Positions 11,417-23,339 of a DNA stretch of 64,000 bases are shown piece after piece. Below the pieces are notes generated by a model. It did no database searches, was not told where the DNA came from, and saw only the letters and a list, made by a program, of their open reading frames with translations. Source of the stretch: Balaenoptera acutorostrata (Eukaryota > Chordata > Mammalia > Artiodactyla > Balaenopteridae); NCBI RefSeq assembly GCF_949987535.1, contig NC_080079.1, forward strand, positions 6,328,001 through 6,392,000, read 5' to 3'. How positions within the stretch are numbered: the first letter of the stretch is position 1; each line of letters begins with the position of its first letter. A program made the translations under genes and the position numbers.

Positions 11417-12944
11417 AGACGCCTCCAGTGAGATGGGACAACATCCAGATGAAAACAAAGAATTCAAGTACTTCTTAGGCCTTGGAAGTAAACAGAAACC
11501 ATGAACAATATTAAACTCGGGCTGGTAACTGCTGAAATCCTATTTTAAGGTGATGTGCTTGGTCTTCCATGTTTGTGTTTCTTTACATATTATTCTGTAT
11601 TATATCTTGCTTCAGTTTGCAAAACCAGAAATGAGCAACTGGGGGTTTGGTAATAATCTGCCCTGGTAATTAAAGAACAATATATCTGAGAAAAGTCCTG
11701 ACAGACTCGGTGGAGTTCACCAGCCTGCCTGTTCTTGTGTTTCTGGCAAGGAGAAAGCTGAATTGCTGAGTGCACATATGTGTCTGTCCCCAGCAGACCC
11801 TGAAGGCCCACTGGGGGTACCCAGGCTCCTTGGGATGTTCTGTTCACCCAAGTCTACTAACTGATGGGCCCTGGGCTCTAGCAAGTATGCCAAAGTTTAG
11901 TTTTGCAACTACAAGTGGGAGCATCTTGGCTTAAAAAACAATGACTGTTCCAGTGGCAACTTCCTCATTTGCGGAAATCTTGGCTCTTCTTAGCTATTCT
12001 TAACTAATAACTGCTTGGCCGGCTGCACTGGCTTGAAGGGAAGAGGGAGAAGCACATCCCGGACTGAGAGTCCGAGAAGTGATTTAGGGACAGAGGTGAC
12101 ATTCAGAAACGTTCAGGCGATTCCCCTGCGTGTGAAACACGGAGAGTGTGTCCGACGCTGTGCTGGCAGACAAACCCTTTACGTGGGAAGTAAGACATTC
12201 CCCCAGGCCCCAGGTACACTGCAGGGCGGGAGCGGCGGGGTGCGTGGCTGCCCGGTGAAGTGATAGCCTCTCTGGCTTCTCCCCTCCAATCTGTCCTGCT
12301 TCTTACTCATGACGAAGTTAGCAACAGCTGCGCATCCATTCAGGCTGCACCTCTGTGACCTGCTTCTGAAGGACTCATCTTCCGTGCATTTAACTTCAGG
12401 TATTTTCCCTCTTGTGTGAGTCTTCGTCCCCCCACTTCTCAAACCAGTTGCCTGAGGGGTGCACATTCCCGTGTTGGACCCCAGCAGACCACCCTGTAAT
12501 CCTACCCATGTTTTCTCAGATCCGCTTCCTCTAGAAAGCCTTCTTTGAGCCCTCAAGCCCAGGATTCCCTGAATTTCCTGTTTGCATCCTTCTTGGCACT
12601 TCACTCGATTGGCATTTACTGGAATAATGGCTAAGAATCCCCTGCCTTGAGCCTCTTGCTGACCTCTGAGCATTTGGGAACCAAGGGCAAGGGTAACCTA
12701 ACCCTTGCTCTTTGTGCCAGTGCCAAGCCTAGCATACAGCCAGATACTTGCCGCGGCTATGTTAATGGGTGAATCAATTCAGCTGGTCTTGGACGGTGTC
12801 CACATGCATCCTGGGATTCTTAGGCCAGGCGGGCAGCTGCCAAGCTCCATTTGTACTTCTCTCTGGGCCTGGGGTCGCAATGGATCATCCTGGAAGGGAA
12901 TCTCAGTACTCGCCCTTACCTGGCTGGGTTACTTAGTGCTTTAG

Positions 12945-13176
12945 AACCTGGGCACCAGCCTGCCTATGCTTAAACCCAGCTATGCCAGTCATGTCTCGAG
13001 TGGTCTACCTGGTCCCTCCTTGTCTCAACGTCCTTGACCGTAACACGGAAATAATAATAGTTCTTAAGTCGCAGAGTGTTGTGAGGACTGAGAGAGCTAC
13101 GGCCTGGAAAGCACGTGGCACTGTGCCTAGGACATTGGAAATGCTCATTAGGTGTTAGCTGTGGTCATTGTTATTA
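12945..13176 (+). mobile_element. MIR SINE, sense
   Basis: The layout follows MIR: 'gtctcaacgtccttgaccgt', then 'aataataatagttctta', 'ttgtgaggactgag', 'gcactgtgcctagg' and 'tgctcattaggtgttag'. Confidence 0.7.
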
Positions 13177-15282
13177 GGAAGAACCAAAAGGAAGCCATCA
13201 GCAGAGCCCTGGGAAGAGCATCCCAACAGACAGCAATGGGATACTGTGATGACATGATGTGAGTTTAGCATATGCGACAGTTAATCAATAGCACCAGTTT
13301 CGAGAGGAGGGACTGTATTTTATGCTTCTAGATATGAAATCTGTGATTTGAGAGGGCTAATAAATGGAAACTACAACCCATTATTATTATGAAAAGACCC
13401 TTGATCATAAGCCCCCAAGCCAGCTCTGAGAAATGATGACAGTTAGACCTTGACACACCTTAGTGACCACTTCCATATGACACTCTCCAGAGGCAAACAT
13501 AGTGTCCCCAGCACAGATGACGACCCTGCAGCCCACACGGGGCATCTGACCCTGAGGATGTCACTTGGCAGGCCGGTGTGGACGTCGGCACTGGATTGCC
13601 TGCGTTTCTGCCTCTGATCACTGTTGTCTGTGACACGGCTGAAAGTGTAAGCTCTCCAGTGCAGTACAGCAGCCAGACGTGTGCGTTCAGAGTCCAGATG
13701 GGGCCAGGACCTTGATTTTGCCTGGAAAGCCTGGGCTGGGAGCTTGCAAGTGGATACCACAGGCCAAGCAATTCTTGATTAAAAACAAGCTGTCAGGCAG
13801 CATTTAGGTCGTATAATTGTCTCATTAACTTATTCATGTAATGCCCATAATTGTTATCTGCTTGAAACCAACTTGGACCGCTGTGATCAGTTTAGACTCT
13901 GTGATGTAGTCTGTGCTTCAGTCACATTCTTCTGCTAACCTAATGCTCACCAGATGACTAGGGAGAGATCAGCAAGGGAAAAGATGAACCTGCCTTTTGT
14001 GGGTCAGAACCCGGGGTCAGTGCTGAGCCTCATGGAGTTTATTGCCCTTGAGCTCAGCACGTTGGAATGGGGCTTAACTATCAGATGCGGAGCTTCTGTG
14101 ATTTTTGTTATTTGTTGGCTCCGAGGCTTCTAGCAACTAAGAATAGGACCTGCTCCCATCTGGAGCTTGACTGTAGCTGCCACATCTTCCTCCTTGGCTG
14201 CCTGGAGTATCAGAAGATGAAGATGTTTGCACCCTGCCTTACACACTGCAGGCTCTGAAAGAGTGTACAGCCAGCCAGATGAGTCCCACCTCCTTACCCC
14301 CGGACCCTGAGCAAAGAGCCATCTCCGTGTCTGTGTGAGCCCATGGGGGTAGCAAGGCAGTCAGGGGCAATGGGGAGTTCTTACCTCTACCCTGACCCCT
14401 CATCCTGCCCTAGTGAGCTCGTCTGGGACAAAACTATCCTGTAGACATTGGAAGAGTTGCTCTACCTGCTTCCAACCCAAGATGATCTGTTTGTGGAGAA
14501 AGGGCTGTAGGTTGAAGTCAGGACACAGAAAGATGGGGGGGCAGAAAAGCAAGAAGACTTGAAGTGAGTGGTATGCCTGAAAAAAGAGGAATTTCCTTTA
14601 CCAGATCTTTCCCATGACGCTGTTGGTGAGCTGGCTGTGGGAAGAATGGTCCTCAGAGTTCCTGAAGAAGGGTTCTGTGTATGCCTTTATCATCCCGCAA
14701 GATATTTATCTGTTCATTCAATGAAAACCTTCTGGGTCAATTATAGGTGACAGAATATGATAGGGTCAGCAAAATCTGAGTCTTTGCTGAAAAAATTAAT
14801 AGAGATTCATTTTCAGTAACTCATAGGTAGAACATTTCTCTTAAAATGAACAAATTACTGCGCTTGGCAGAGTGTCTGAAAGATTCTAATTCACTTACTG
14901 TTTTTCTTGCAGTAGATACGAACTGGCAGTCTTTAGCTGTAATGTGACGACTTTAGCAATAATAACACATCTATGCGCCCATTTCAAATCACCAGTGAAT
15001 CGGTTGAAATGCGTGCTTCCCTACAAATAAGGGCAGACATCAAAAAGGCTGGTAACTCTAACATCTAATTGGTCACCCACATTTGAGCACCCACTTAGCA
15101 CATCACCTTGCATCAGACACTGAAAATATTCCTTCAATTCTAATGCCACGGGAACAAGGGAGCACAGAGAGATTTTTCATGTCACGGCGATGAAGTTCAG
15201 AACTTGCCAATCTGTTCTACTCGGCATGGTAAGTTCTCATTCACGTGATCCCCCAGGGATGCCCGTCTTCTGTCTCCCTCAG

Positions 15283-15452
15283 TTTTACAGACCGCTGAAC
15301 ATTCGAATCGTGTTGGTGGGCGTAGAGGTGTGGAATGACATCGACAAATGCTCCATAAGTCAGGACCCATTCACGAGCCTCCACGAGTTTCTGGACTGGA
15401 GAAAGATGAAGCTTCTACCTCGCAAATCCCATGACAACGCACAGCTTATCAG
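15283..15452 (+). CDS. ADAM12: ADAM12 exon 9: catalytic domain core
   Basis: A 170-bp exon, phase 0 at the start and 2 at the end, 56 codons FYRPLNIRIVLVG... to NAQLI plus AG of a split Ser codon. The acceptor is CCCTCAG and the donor CAG|GTAAGG. It matches human residues 251-306. Differences noted from the human sequence as I recall it are conservative: WNDI for WNDM, CSIS for CSVS and QLI for QLV. The exon carries the long beta-hairpin and helix that scaffold the active site (EVWNDIDKC, HEFLDWRKMKLLPRKSHDNA). Complete conservation of most of this stretch supports strong purifying selection and a working gene. Confidence 0.97.
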
Positions 15453-15790
15453 GTAAGGCATCTGTTGTCTCTCCTTTGCTTAAAATAAAAGAGTGATCTC
15501 AGCACACCTGCGCTCCCTCCTAGCCTCACCTGACAGTCCATGAAGCTGCACATCGTTCAGCAGAACACACTGACTGGACCAGGGGCAAAGGGGGCTTCTC
15601 AGCCCACACTGCGGGGGCGGGGTTGGGGGAGGGGGAGGCCATCTCGATTGAAATTGGGGGCTGTTGGAAAAGTCTTTGCATACCCTGGGAAAACTATCCC
15701 TCTGGCTGATGTCTTATTTCCTTCGTCTAACACCTGGACATTTCCTCTATGCAATTGTTTCTAGGCTTAGTCTTTTTTCTTTCTCTTTTT

Positions 15791-15904
15791 TGGCGGCACC
15801 GCGCAGCATGCGGGATCTTAGTTCAATCCCCGACCAGGCATTGAACCCGCGCCCCCTGCAGTGGAAGCGTGGAGTCTTAACCACTGGACCGCCAGGGAAG
15901 TCCC
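15791..15904 (-). mobile_element. CHR-type tRNA-derived SINE fragment, antisense
   Basis: Contains the antisense tRNA-like end shared with the SINEs at 44.6 and 49.8 kb: 'gggatcttagttc', 'gaacccgcgccccctgcagt', 'gtcttaaccactggaccgcc' and 'agggaagtccc'. It lacks most of the central body. It lies between imperfect copies of 'agtctttttct'. Confidence 0.85.
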
Positions 15905-16090
15905 AAGTCTTTTTCTTTTTTTTAACATTATTAATCCATGAAGGTTTTTATTATGACTTCTCAAATTTAATTTACAGATTATATGTGTCATAAAGACAAT
16001 CGAAATAACATTTTGATATTCACAAATACTTTTCTTTTTTTCATGTTTTTCTCTCATGTTTTTATTTATTTGTTTATTGACCTTTTCATT

Positions 16091-16342
16091 TCTTTTTTTT
16101 CAATTTTTATTTTATATTGGAGTGTAGTTGATTAACAATGTTGTGTTAGTGTCAGGTGTACAGCAAAGCGATGCAGTTATACATATACGTGTATCTATTC
16201 TTTTTTGAATTCTTTTCCCATTTAAGTTATTACAGAATATTGAGCAGAGTTCCCTGTGCTATACAGTAGGTCCTAGTTGGTTATCTATTTTAAATATAGT
16301 GGCGTGTATATGTCAATCCCTAACTCCCAATTTATCCCTCCC
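16091..16342 (-). mobile_element. L1 3' end, antisense, 5'-truncated
   Basis: Starts with a T run (16092-16100, the antisense poly-A), then 'agtgtagttgatt', 'gtacagcaaagcgatgcag' and 'tatacagtaggtcctag', ending 'aatttatccctccc'. It is the same L1 family as the other antisense copies. It stops exactly where the second copy of a 15-bp direct repeat begins (16343). Confidence 0.85.
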
Positions 16343-16569
16343 TCTAGGCTTAGTCTTGATATAAAGTTGTCCTGAGTAGTATATTTTTTAAAAGCTCATT
16401 TTCTGTCATTATTAGTGAAAAATATTTATGCAAGATCTGAAGGCAGTACATTAGGGTGATCATTGTCAGCTGCCTGGAGAAAGAAAATCTTTATTCCTCC
16501 TGTTTTGCCGTTACTCTTGGTTTTTTAGATCAGAGAATACCAGCAGTATCGCAGATTGACCTTGTGTTC

Positions 16570-16755
16570 TGTTGTTCAATCAATGTGTATTGAGCACGAA
16601 CGAGGAACAAAACATGTTTTAGGGGCTTTGATCATAATGGTGACCAACATTGTAAACCTCCCCACTTTTGGGAGTCTCCAGTTTACTGGGAGAAGACAAT
16701 AATAAAGACATTTCAGAGCATGATAAGGATCGTGAAGATAATAAAATGAGGGAAA
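16570..16755 (-). mobile_element. L2-like LINE fragment, antisense
   Basis: Has the antisense L2 end order: 'caatgtgtattgagcacgaa', then 'ttttaggggctttgat', 'gtctccagtttactgggaga' and 'gacaataataaagac'. Old and diverged. Confidence 0.45.
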
Positions 16756-18303
16756 GCACGCCTATAATATAATATAATACATTGGTAACATGTTACAGAC
16801 ACCTTTATATTTAAACAAAAAATATCATAATCTAAGTTGGTAAGGAGTAGGTTTTTCCTAAACCGAACAGCTTTTTATTAAAATTCTTGAACAGTTTATG
16901 CCATTATTATGTTCTCATGTAGCTCATATCACTGAATTGAAAGCTTTAGGGTCAGAGACACTTTTCTTTGACAGATTGGATCTAGTTTATTGAACATTTA
17001 TGGGAAGCTGAAAAGCAGTCCTACCCTAACCTCACTTTCAAAAAGGCCTACATCTGAACTGAGGCTGTTGGCATTCCCTGATAATTTACTTTGGCCATTT
17101 CATAGGGTTGTTTTTTTTTCCCACCCTGGATATTTGTGGTTGCCTCATATTTTATGCATTGATTAATCCTGAGCTACTAAAAATAGAGTCAGAGTGTTTT
17201 GTTTTGATATTTTTCCCCCAAATGGAGTCTGTCCAACTTGAACATCTGGAAGTAAATTAGCCTCTTATATAACCTTATTTTTATATATATAGGTATAATT
17301 GTATCTGTTAAAACGGTCTATATAGATGTAAATATAAAAGCTGCAATCACTAGTACTGTACATATGCGTGTAATAGGATGGCTGGTTGGCTGGATGGATA
17401 GATGGATAATTGGATACATGCATACATACATAGGTGAGGTTATATTTTGTATATACTTATCCCATTTCATCCAATTGAGCACTGCTAAGTATCTAACTTT
17501 TCAAATAATATGTGTAATATCTATATATGTACATGGCCGAGATAACATGGGTAAGTCATTTTTTCCCTTAAAGGAGATTCAGCAAATACAGTGTTTAATT
17601 TTTAATGCGTGAGGTTGGAATTAATAACATTGCATTAAAGAGGCCTTGATGTCATTATTCATTGATTAAGATTCCATATAGGGGAAAAGCCACACCTAAG
17701 CCATGAGCTCCCCTTCCAGAAGCTTCCTCCTGGGGTGCCAAGGCTTTGTGGGTGCTAACTTCTACACTAACTCCAGAGGGTCAATCATTTTTCTGCCAAT
17801 TTCCCTTTGCAAGCTATATTAGCAGGACATTTTGGAAGAGTTTGGGTTTCTGGCCTAATTGTAATGTTACCCAGGAAAGCAAACTTCAGCTGCAACAGAA
17901 AATCTAGTAAAGCATCTAATGCCTTTCATTTGTTAACAGTGATTCTCTGTGACTCTTTTCAGCCCTGACATCAGCAGACATCGTTTAAAAGGAAAAGCTC
18001 CCCGCCCAGTTCATTGGAAAATAGCAGGATACAACTTATAAATATATAACTCGTGACTAGTTGTCGTCCCAGAGTCTTGAAAACAAAAATCTGAAAGGAT
18101 TAGGAGACGATGGTGAACTGGAAGATAAATTTTAGAAGAACCAAAGATAAAAATCACCTGTAAACATACTCTCATGCAGCTATTTTCGTCTTTGCGTATG
18201 CTTGTGCAGTTTTCCTGTTGGAATGTAGGAATGTCCAACAGAATTTCAAATATTAGAAAATGTCCTTATACTGATTTAAGAAAGTCCTTTCTTTTCTTTC
18301 TAG

Positions 18304-18388
18304 TGGCGTTTATTTCCAAGGGACCACCATCGGCATGGCGCCCATCATGAGCATGTGCACGGCAGAACAGTCCGGGGGAATCGTCATG
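18304..18388 (+). CDS. ADAM12: ADAM12 exon 10: catalytic domain
   Basis: An 85-bp exon. Its first base T completes a Ser codon (AG|T) from exon 9, and 28 codons follow, GVYFQGTTIGMAPIM... to GGIVM. The acceptor is TTTCTAG and the donor ATG|GTAAGC. It matches human residues 307-335. The only change noted is Glu for Asp in CTAEQSGG. GMAPIMSMC lies in the strand beside the active-site cleft, with the Cys forming a conserved disulfide. The exon ends just before the helix carrying the zinc ligands. Confidence 0.97.
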
Positions 18389-21300
18389 GTAAGCCAGGGG
18401 CACCAAGAATCCGACAGCGATGTCCAGACCTAATTCTCTTGATGATTTCCCAGGAAATCTCTACTTTCATCAGACTTTGTAAAATTAGGTCCTTTTCTTT
18501 AATGCTTCTTAGATATAATTCTACCCTTTTTCTAGCTCTGCTTATGATCTTCCGTACCCGACAGTACTCTAGGGACTGTTTATAAAACACATCAGGCTGC
18601 ACACAGGAAGGCTGAGTGTGTAAAAACAGCTCAGTGAAAGCTAGTCTACACCTTTTGCGGAGAAAAAGTTTCAAGTGGGATTTTGATCCACCCGTCTCCA
18701 TCCAGGAATTCCTCCCAGCATTGGGATGAGCCAGGTCACTGGGGTTGCCCTCATCGCTCAGCTTCTGGGATGGGCTGTGATCTCACCAAATATTGCCGTT
18801 AGAATGGCTTTCTGATGGTTCTCCCTCCAGGCACGATAGCCAAAAGTCTGAGGTTTTTAACTATTTACCGCTGCAAATGCTTGACATACCTCCTAGCCAG
18901 TGTCCAATCTGTCTTTATACTAACCTTATTCTTGGAAGGCAGAGGCCTAGGTTTATTGCTTTACAAGGATCATTTTGTCATATTATATATGTCTGTAAAG
19001 GGAAATAGAATGGGGAGACTATTGAGGACTTGTTTCTTATGAATTGAAGAGGGAGGTAACTTTGACAGTTTCCCCTTCATCAGGTAACTAAAGGAAAGGT
19101 TTTCACCCCATGCTGTCACTGTCCCTGATGGGAAAACATAGTGTCCCCTTTGCACCAGCCCTCAGATAGGGAGTGTCCTCAGAGACCATTCCACCATCTC
19201 TGTTAAACAAACATAAGCTTGCCCTTCCAAGAAACCATGAATTCCTCCACATTTTTCAAACAGAACATTTGTGAATATTCCATTGTATTAAAGGGCTGAA
19301 GGAGTAATGTTCTGCTGACTTTTATTTGCTCTCCACATACTGCCCAACCTAATCTTCTTAGTGAATATCCACAATGAATATTTTCCTCTTCTCTGGGTGG
19401 AGCTGGTAATTAACATAAACATTCACTAAATGTGTAAGGAGGCTGTTTGGAGGGACGGCACCCACCCAGTGGACTTCTGGCTTAAACGGTCTGCCCTCTG
19501 GTTCCCTTTGAACCTGGAAGACTTCCAGTGATCTCCACCATGGAAGTCACTGGAAAGTTTGGGTTTTGTTGGTGCCAGGTTCATTTCAAGTCAGATCCCA
19601 ACTGTCTTTTTACAGAGCAGCCTGTAAAGTTTTAAGAGGGAATCATTTTCTGTTTCATGGTTCCATGGTCCATCGCTACTGACTTTGCCACTTAAAATTG
19701 GCGTAAATATTTTTTAGAGCTGAAACTGAATTCCTCATAAGTATGGCAGGTTCTGCAGCTGTGGAGGGTTCAGAGGTTCTTATAACCGATCTGATGGTAT
19801 TAAGCAACTTTAAGTTCACGTCCTTTATTCTGTTTCCATGCAAGCATTTGGTCAAGATTCCTTCTTTAAAAGGAGACAGGGAAGCCTATTTAAAGAAAAA
19901 AAAAAAAAAAGATAAAAATGAATGTGGGGAAATAGAAGCAGATGTATGTACTGCAGTAGGAATCAAGTCAAGACCAAAGTTAATCAATAAGAAATATGTT
20001 TGATGGGCTGGCCAGCAGTAAAGACCATCCTTAGGCTCACTCTTTGTTTACTCCACATAGAAGAGAAGCATCACGTAGGTTGAAAGTCCACAGCTCCTTT
20101 AGTTTCTATAAAATTCATGAGATCAACAAAATCAATATCTTGACCAGATCTAAAACGTCTAGACTTTCTCCTATTGTGTCTCTAAAGTTGAATTCATGGG
20201 TGTTACATACGACTGTGCCTCTTTCAAGGACTCAACAAATCTAAGAGGAAGGAAATCATGTCGCAAGGAAGCAGAGATCCTAATCACACTGAAAATTTGA
20301 GTTCTGTACTGTTTCTCTATTTTTCCAAGATAGAACAGATCATTAATTTTAGTCACTTCAAGCCGTGCCTTTGTATCTAACTGGACTAAAATAGTCTTGG
20401 TTTGGAGATAATTCCAGAAATAAAGAAATAGGTTTTTGTCTTATTAGAAATATGAACTGTTTATCGGGGTCTCTTAAGAGACATTCTGTGTATAATCACC
20501 TATGCGTGAAAAAATGTGAAACAATTAGGCAATTCAAGACAAAACCAAGATATTCAGTGATACAAAAAAATCTGATAAAGAGTCATTTTTTAAGGATAAA
20601 TTCCTTGAATTTTTGTGCCAAAGCATGCTAAATTCAGCCCTCAGCATTCTTAGATTGAAGAAAATCGATTTCCTGAAACATGTTTGTGAAGCTTCCTACA
20701 ACAGGAAACTAAAATCTAAACAAAGTAATTTATTAGGAATTTCATCTATTCTAAGAATAACTTGGTTCCTTGACATGCCACTCTTTTCTTAGCCTGAGGG
20801 CCAGTGAGAAAGGCAGCTACAGCTGTAACCGCCAACAAGCCTATAAAATCTTATATGAACACACCTATATCAAGAGGCCCCACAAAGATTGTCTGTATCA
20901 GGAATAATGCGTTCTCTAAAGCACAGTGTCACTGTTTCCTGGAAACCTCTTGGGTAGCCTCTTATCGCCTTCCTGGGTAGCACAAAGCAGGATTCAGTGT
21001 TACCTTCATTACTCTGTGGTGTGCAGGCCCTTGCAGAAACACCAATCATGGGCACCATTTCTGCAAATCAACTAATTTTAGTTTGTTAAAGTTGAGTAAT
21101 GATATTTTAAAAATTAATTTCTAATATCTCTTTAGCCAAGCCATGCATGCACTCCACTAAGTTAGGGGTGGCCAAGCAGTGCTTACTGGGTGGAGAACCT
21201 GCCTTCCAAAACCAAGCAAAAGGTTGAGTGAACTCCCAAGAGCAAAAGTCAGAGAGTCAGGATGCCTCCATCCATTTCCAAAGTCTACCTGACAAAACAA

Positions 21301-21943
21301 AGGGCCAGCAAGAGTAAGGCATAACTGGATTACAATCTTAGTCCAATGAGTCTTCAAACAGATTACTCAATGTCATTAGCTTTTATGGTGAATTCTTATG
21401 AATTTTCCAAGTATCCTTCTCTACCAAGTAGACAGCAAGAGGCATACTCAGTAACAATTGCTCAGATCTTATTTAGACTGTTCAAAGTATGCTTCCCCTA
21501 ACGACTTTATACCAGCATCATCTCAATCAAGGATAAGATGGTACTTTCATTACCCATGAAGTAACGAGCTGCTTCTTCCTATGATACAGGACAACTTTTT
21601 GCTTCATTCAACAGAATGGTGTCTTGTGAGAGATTGTAGGAAGCGAGAGGGAAATGATTGCCTTGATTATTTCATGTAGAGACACAAGGAATCCTACATG
21701 TATTCATGAGGAATGCGTTCCCCAGCAGAGGGGGCCCCAAACTAGTTGAATAAAATAGATCAAATCTTTTTTTAAGTTTGAACTAGATAATGGGGCTCTA
21801 TCTTGGTTCCTTGTAGGAGATTGGACTCCATTAAATGTTTATAAAAGATAAATATCTGGGGGGCAGGGCTGAGGGGAGGGGGGTGGCTGGGAAAGAGGCC
21901 AAAAAATGTGAACTATACATTGTGCTCTTGTATTTTCTTTGAG
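18389..21943 (+). other. ADAM12: ADAM12 intron 10 (3.6 kb)
   Basis: From GTAAGC to TTCTTTGAG. Mostly AT-rich unique sequence with an A-rich run at 19897-19911. No interspersed element was confidently recognised. Several modest open frames (61-105 codons) exist on both strands but none resembles a protein family. I see no gene or RNA in it. Confidence 0.8.
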
Positions 21944-22092
21944 GATCATTCAGACAGTCCCCTTGGCGCGGCTGTGACCCTGGCCCATGAGCTGGGACAC
22001 AATTTCGGGATGAACCATGACACCCTGGAGAGGGGCTGTAGCTGCAGAATGGCTGCCGACAAAGGAGGCTGCATCATGAACCCCTCAACCGG
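21944..22092 (+). CDS. ADAM12: ADAM12 exon 11: zinc-binding active site
   Basis: A 149-bp exon, phase 0 at the start and 2 at the end, 49 codons [10 protein letters not shown]... to NPST plus GG of a split Gly. The zinc site [11 protein letters not shown] is at 21986-22018. It has the three His ligands and the catalytic Glu (human Glu351), followed by the CIM Met-turn. It matches human residues 336-385. The donor is non-canonical: exon GG is followed by GCAAGT, a consensus-like GC donor. Using it gives GG|G joined to exon 12, restoring Gly and the reading frame. Human N381 (NAST) is replaced here by NPST, which cannot be N-glycosylated efficiently. If the donor were ignored, the frame would stay open to a stop at 22274-22276. 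Confidence 0.96.
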
Positions 22093-22098
22093 GCAAGT
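22093..22098 (+). promoter_or_regulatory. ADAM12: GC-type 5' splice site of intron 11
   Basis: The exon end CCGG is followed by GCAAGT. The phase (2) matches exon 12, whose acceptor supplies the missing G. The nearest GT downstream (22097) would add four bases and break the frame, so the GC donor is the only one seen that fits. Apart from the C at position +2 it matches the U1 consensus closely, which is typical of natural GC-AG introns. Confidence 0.85.
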
Positions 22099-23339
22099 AC
22101 TGATGCTTCCAGCTGCTCTGAGAGTCGGGATGCAGCTTGAAATATGTATTGGGAAACAGCTGGGCAAAGAGCTTCCTGGTTTTCTGGCCAGAGCGCCCAT
22201 GGAAGCTTCCCGAAAGAAATTCCGTGGGCCGGGCTTCCCTGAGAGAAGCACCCAGATTGCAGAGCACAGGGCGTGAGGCCTGAGCGCCTCCCTGAGAAGT
22301 GGTGGGCATGGATTCTGCCTTTGTTCAGAGATCGCGAATTACCCTACAATCCCAGCACGTGGTTTTGATTCGCACCTACAGCTCCATCTGGGCGTGGTAA
22401 AGCCACGGGGCAAAGCGGGCGCGGTTAGATGGGTCCCGTGTGGGAACGTGCGTCTTCCCTCTGGGTTGGCCCTGGGGCGGAGCTGAAATGTGTCAGTAGC
22501 TTGGGGATTTGTAGGGTCCCCGTCTCTAATACCACATCCCCTTCTCAGATCTTAAAGATTTAAATGATGGGACTTTTCCTTTTCAGTAAATTATGTCATT
22601 CTTCCTCATTTCATGCCTTTCTGAAATGCTAGACTTGATTCACCCAGAAAAAAAGGAAGACAGTTTCATTACTGCAGCATTCAGAGGAGGTAGAAATAGA
22701 TGCAACTTGGAGTGATTACAGATTATGATGTGTCCCTACACATCTACGGGCCCCTCCTAAACTAGAATGTTGTGCTAACGTAGGAAGATTTTCACTAGTG
22801 AAGGAAAACACGCACTTGTTATGATGCCAGCTTCTTTTTTATACCTTGAGACCTTCCCAGTGCTTATCTTTACGGCACTTCCCAGGCCAAGTCTGCTCTC
22901 TGGGTTTGCTGAAAGGAAGCTCTGGGAGCAAGAAGCAAGCGCGGACGGGCAGCCCGAAGACTGGCCTCTGTGAAGTTGCGGTGTACGCGGCGGGCGGGGC
23001 ACCTGCTTAAAGAGGATGAAAAGTGCCGGAAGAGGGATGGATTGTTACAGAACGTGGTTATGCTTTTACAGCCAGTAGCCTCGTGGGCCTCCTCTTGAAT
23101 GGCCTGTAGGGCAGAACTTCATGGCTCACGTCATGGCATTTCACGTGAGCTGGTCATTAAGGCGTCTTTTCCCAGCAAGGCACTGCTTCTCCGGTCCATC
23201 ACCACCATTAGCACAAAGCCTTCAGGTGTGCATTGTTTTTGCTTGAGGTTCTGTCTTAAGCACAATTCCGGGGACTCACCAAGACCTAGTAGAGGAACTT
23301 GCTCTCTGAGTCTGTGATGACAGAAGCCGAGAACCTGAG

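Larger units (their letters stand above)
8843..15282 (+). other. ADAM12: ADAM12 intron 8 (6.4 kb)
   Basis: From the GTAAGT donor to the CTCCCTCAG acceptor. It contains a GT microsatellite (10232-10274), MIR copies (about 10595-10765 and 12945-13176) and a MER5-like fragment (11253-11416). Sequence between about 8.9 and 10.2 kb is moderately GC-rich and gives several overlapping open frames on both strands with no recognisable protein. I see no gene in it. Confidence 0.85.
15760..16357. repeat. 15-bp direct repeat enclosing a composite L1/SINE insertion
   Basis: TCTAGGCTTAGTCTT occurs at 15760-15774 and again at 16343-16357. The right copy abuts the L1 5' truncation point. The left copy abuts a T/C-rich tract, as expected of a target-site duplication for an antisense retrotransposon. 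Between them are the SINE, about 185 bases of unassigned AT-rich sequence and the L1 end. Confidence 0.75.
15453..18303 (+). other. ADAM12: ADAM12 intron 9 (2.9 kb)
   Basis: From GTAAGG to TTCTTTCTAG. A composite retrotransposon insertion (about 15775-16342) occupies the first part: a SINE fragment, a spacer and an antisense L1 end. An L2-like antisense stretch (16570-16755) and a GGAT/GATA-rich patch (17374-17430) follow. The rest is AT-rich unique sequence with no gene seen. Confidence 0.85.

Noticed and set aside
15791..15904. tRNA-like sequence as a tRNA gene
   Set aside because: It belongs to a tRNA-derived SINE repeated at 44.6 and 49.8 kb. No intact cloverleaf was identified.
22097..22102. 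GTACTG as the exon 11 donor
   Set aside because: It would add four bases and break the frame with exon 12. The GC donor four bases upstream keeps it.
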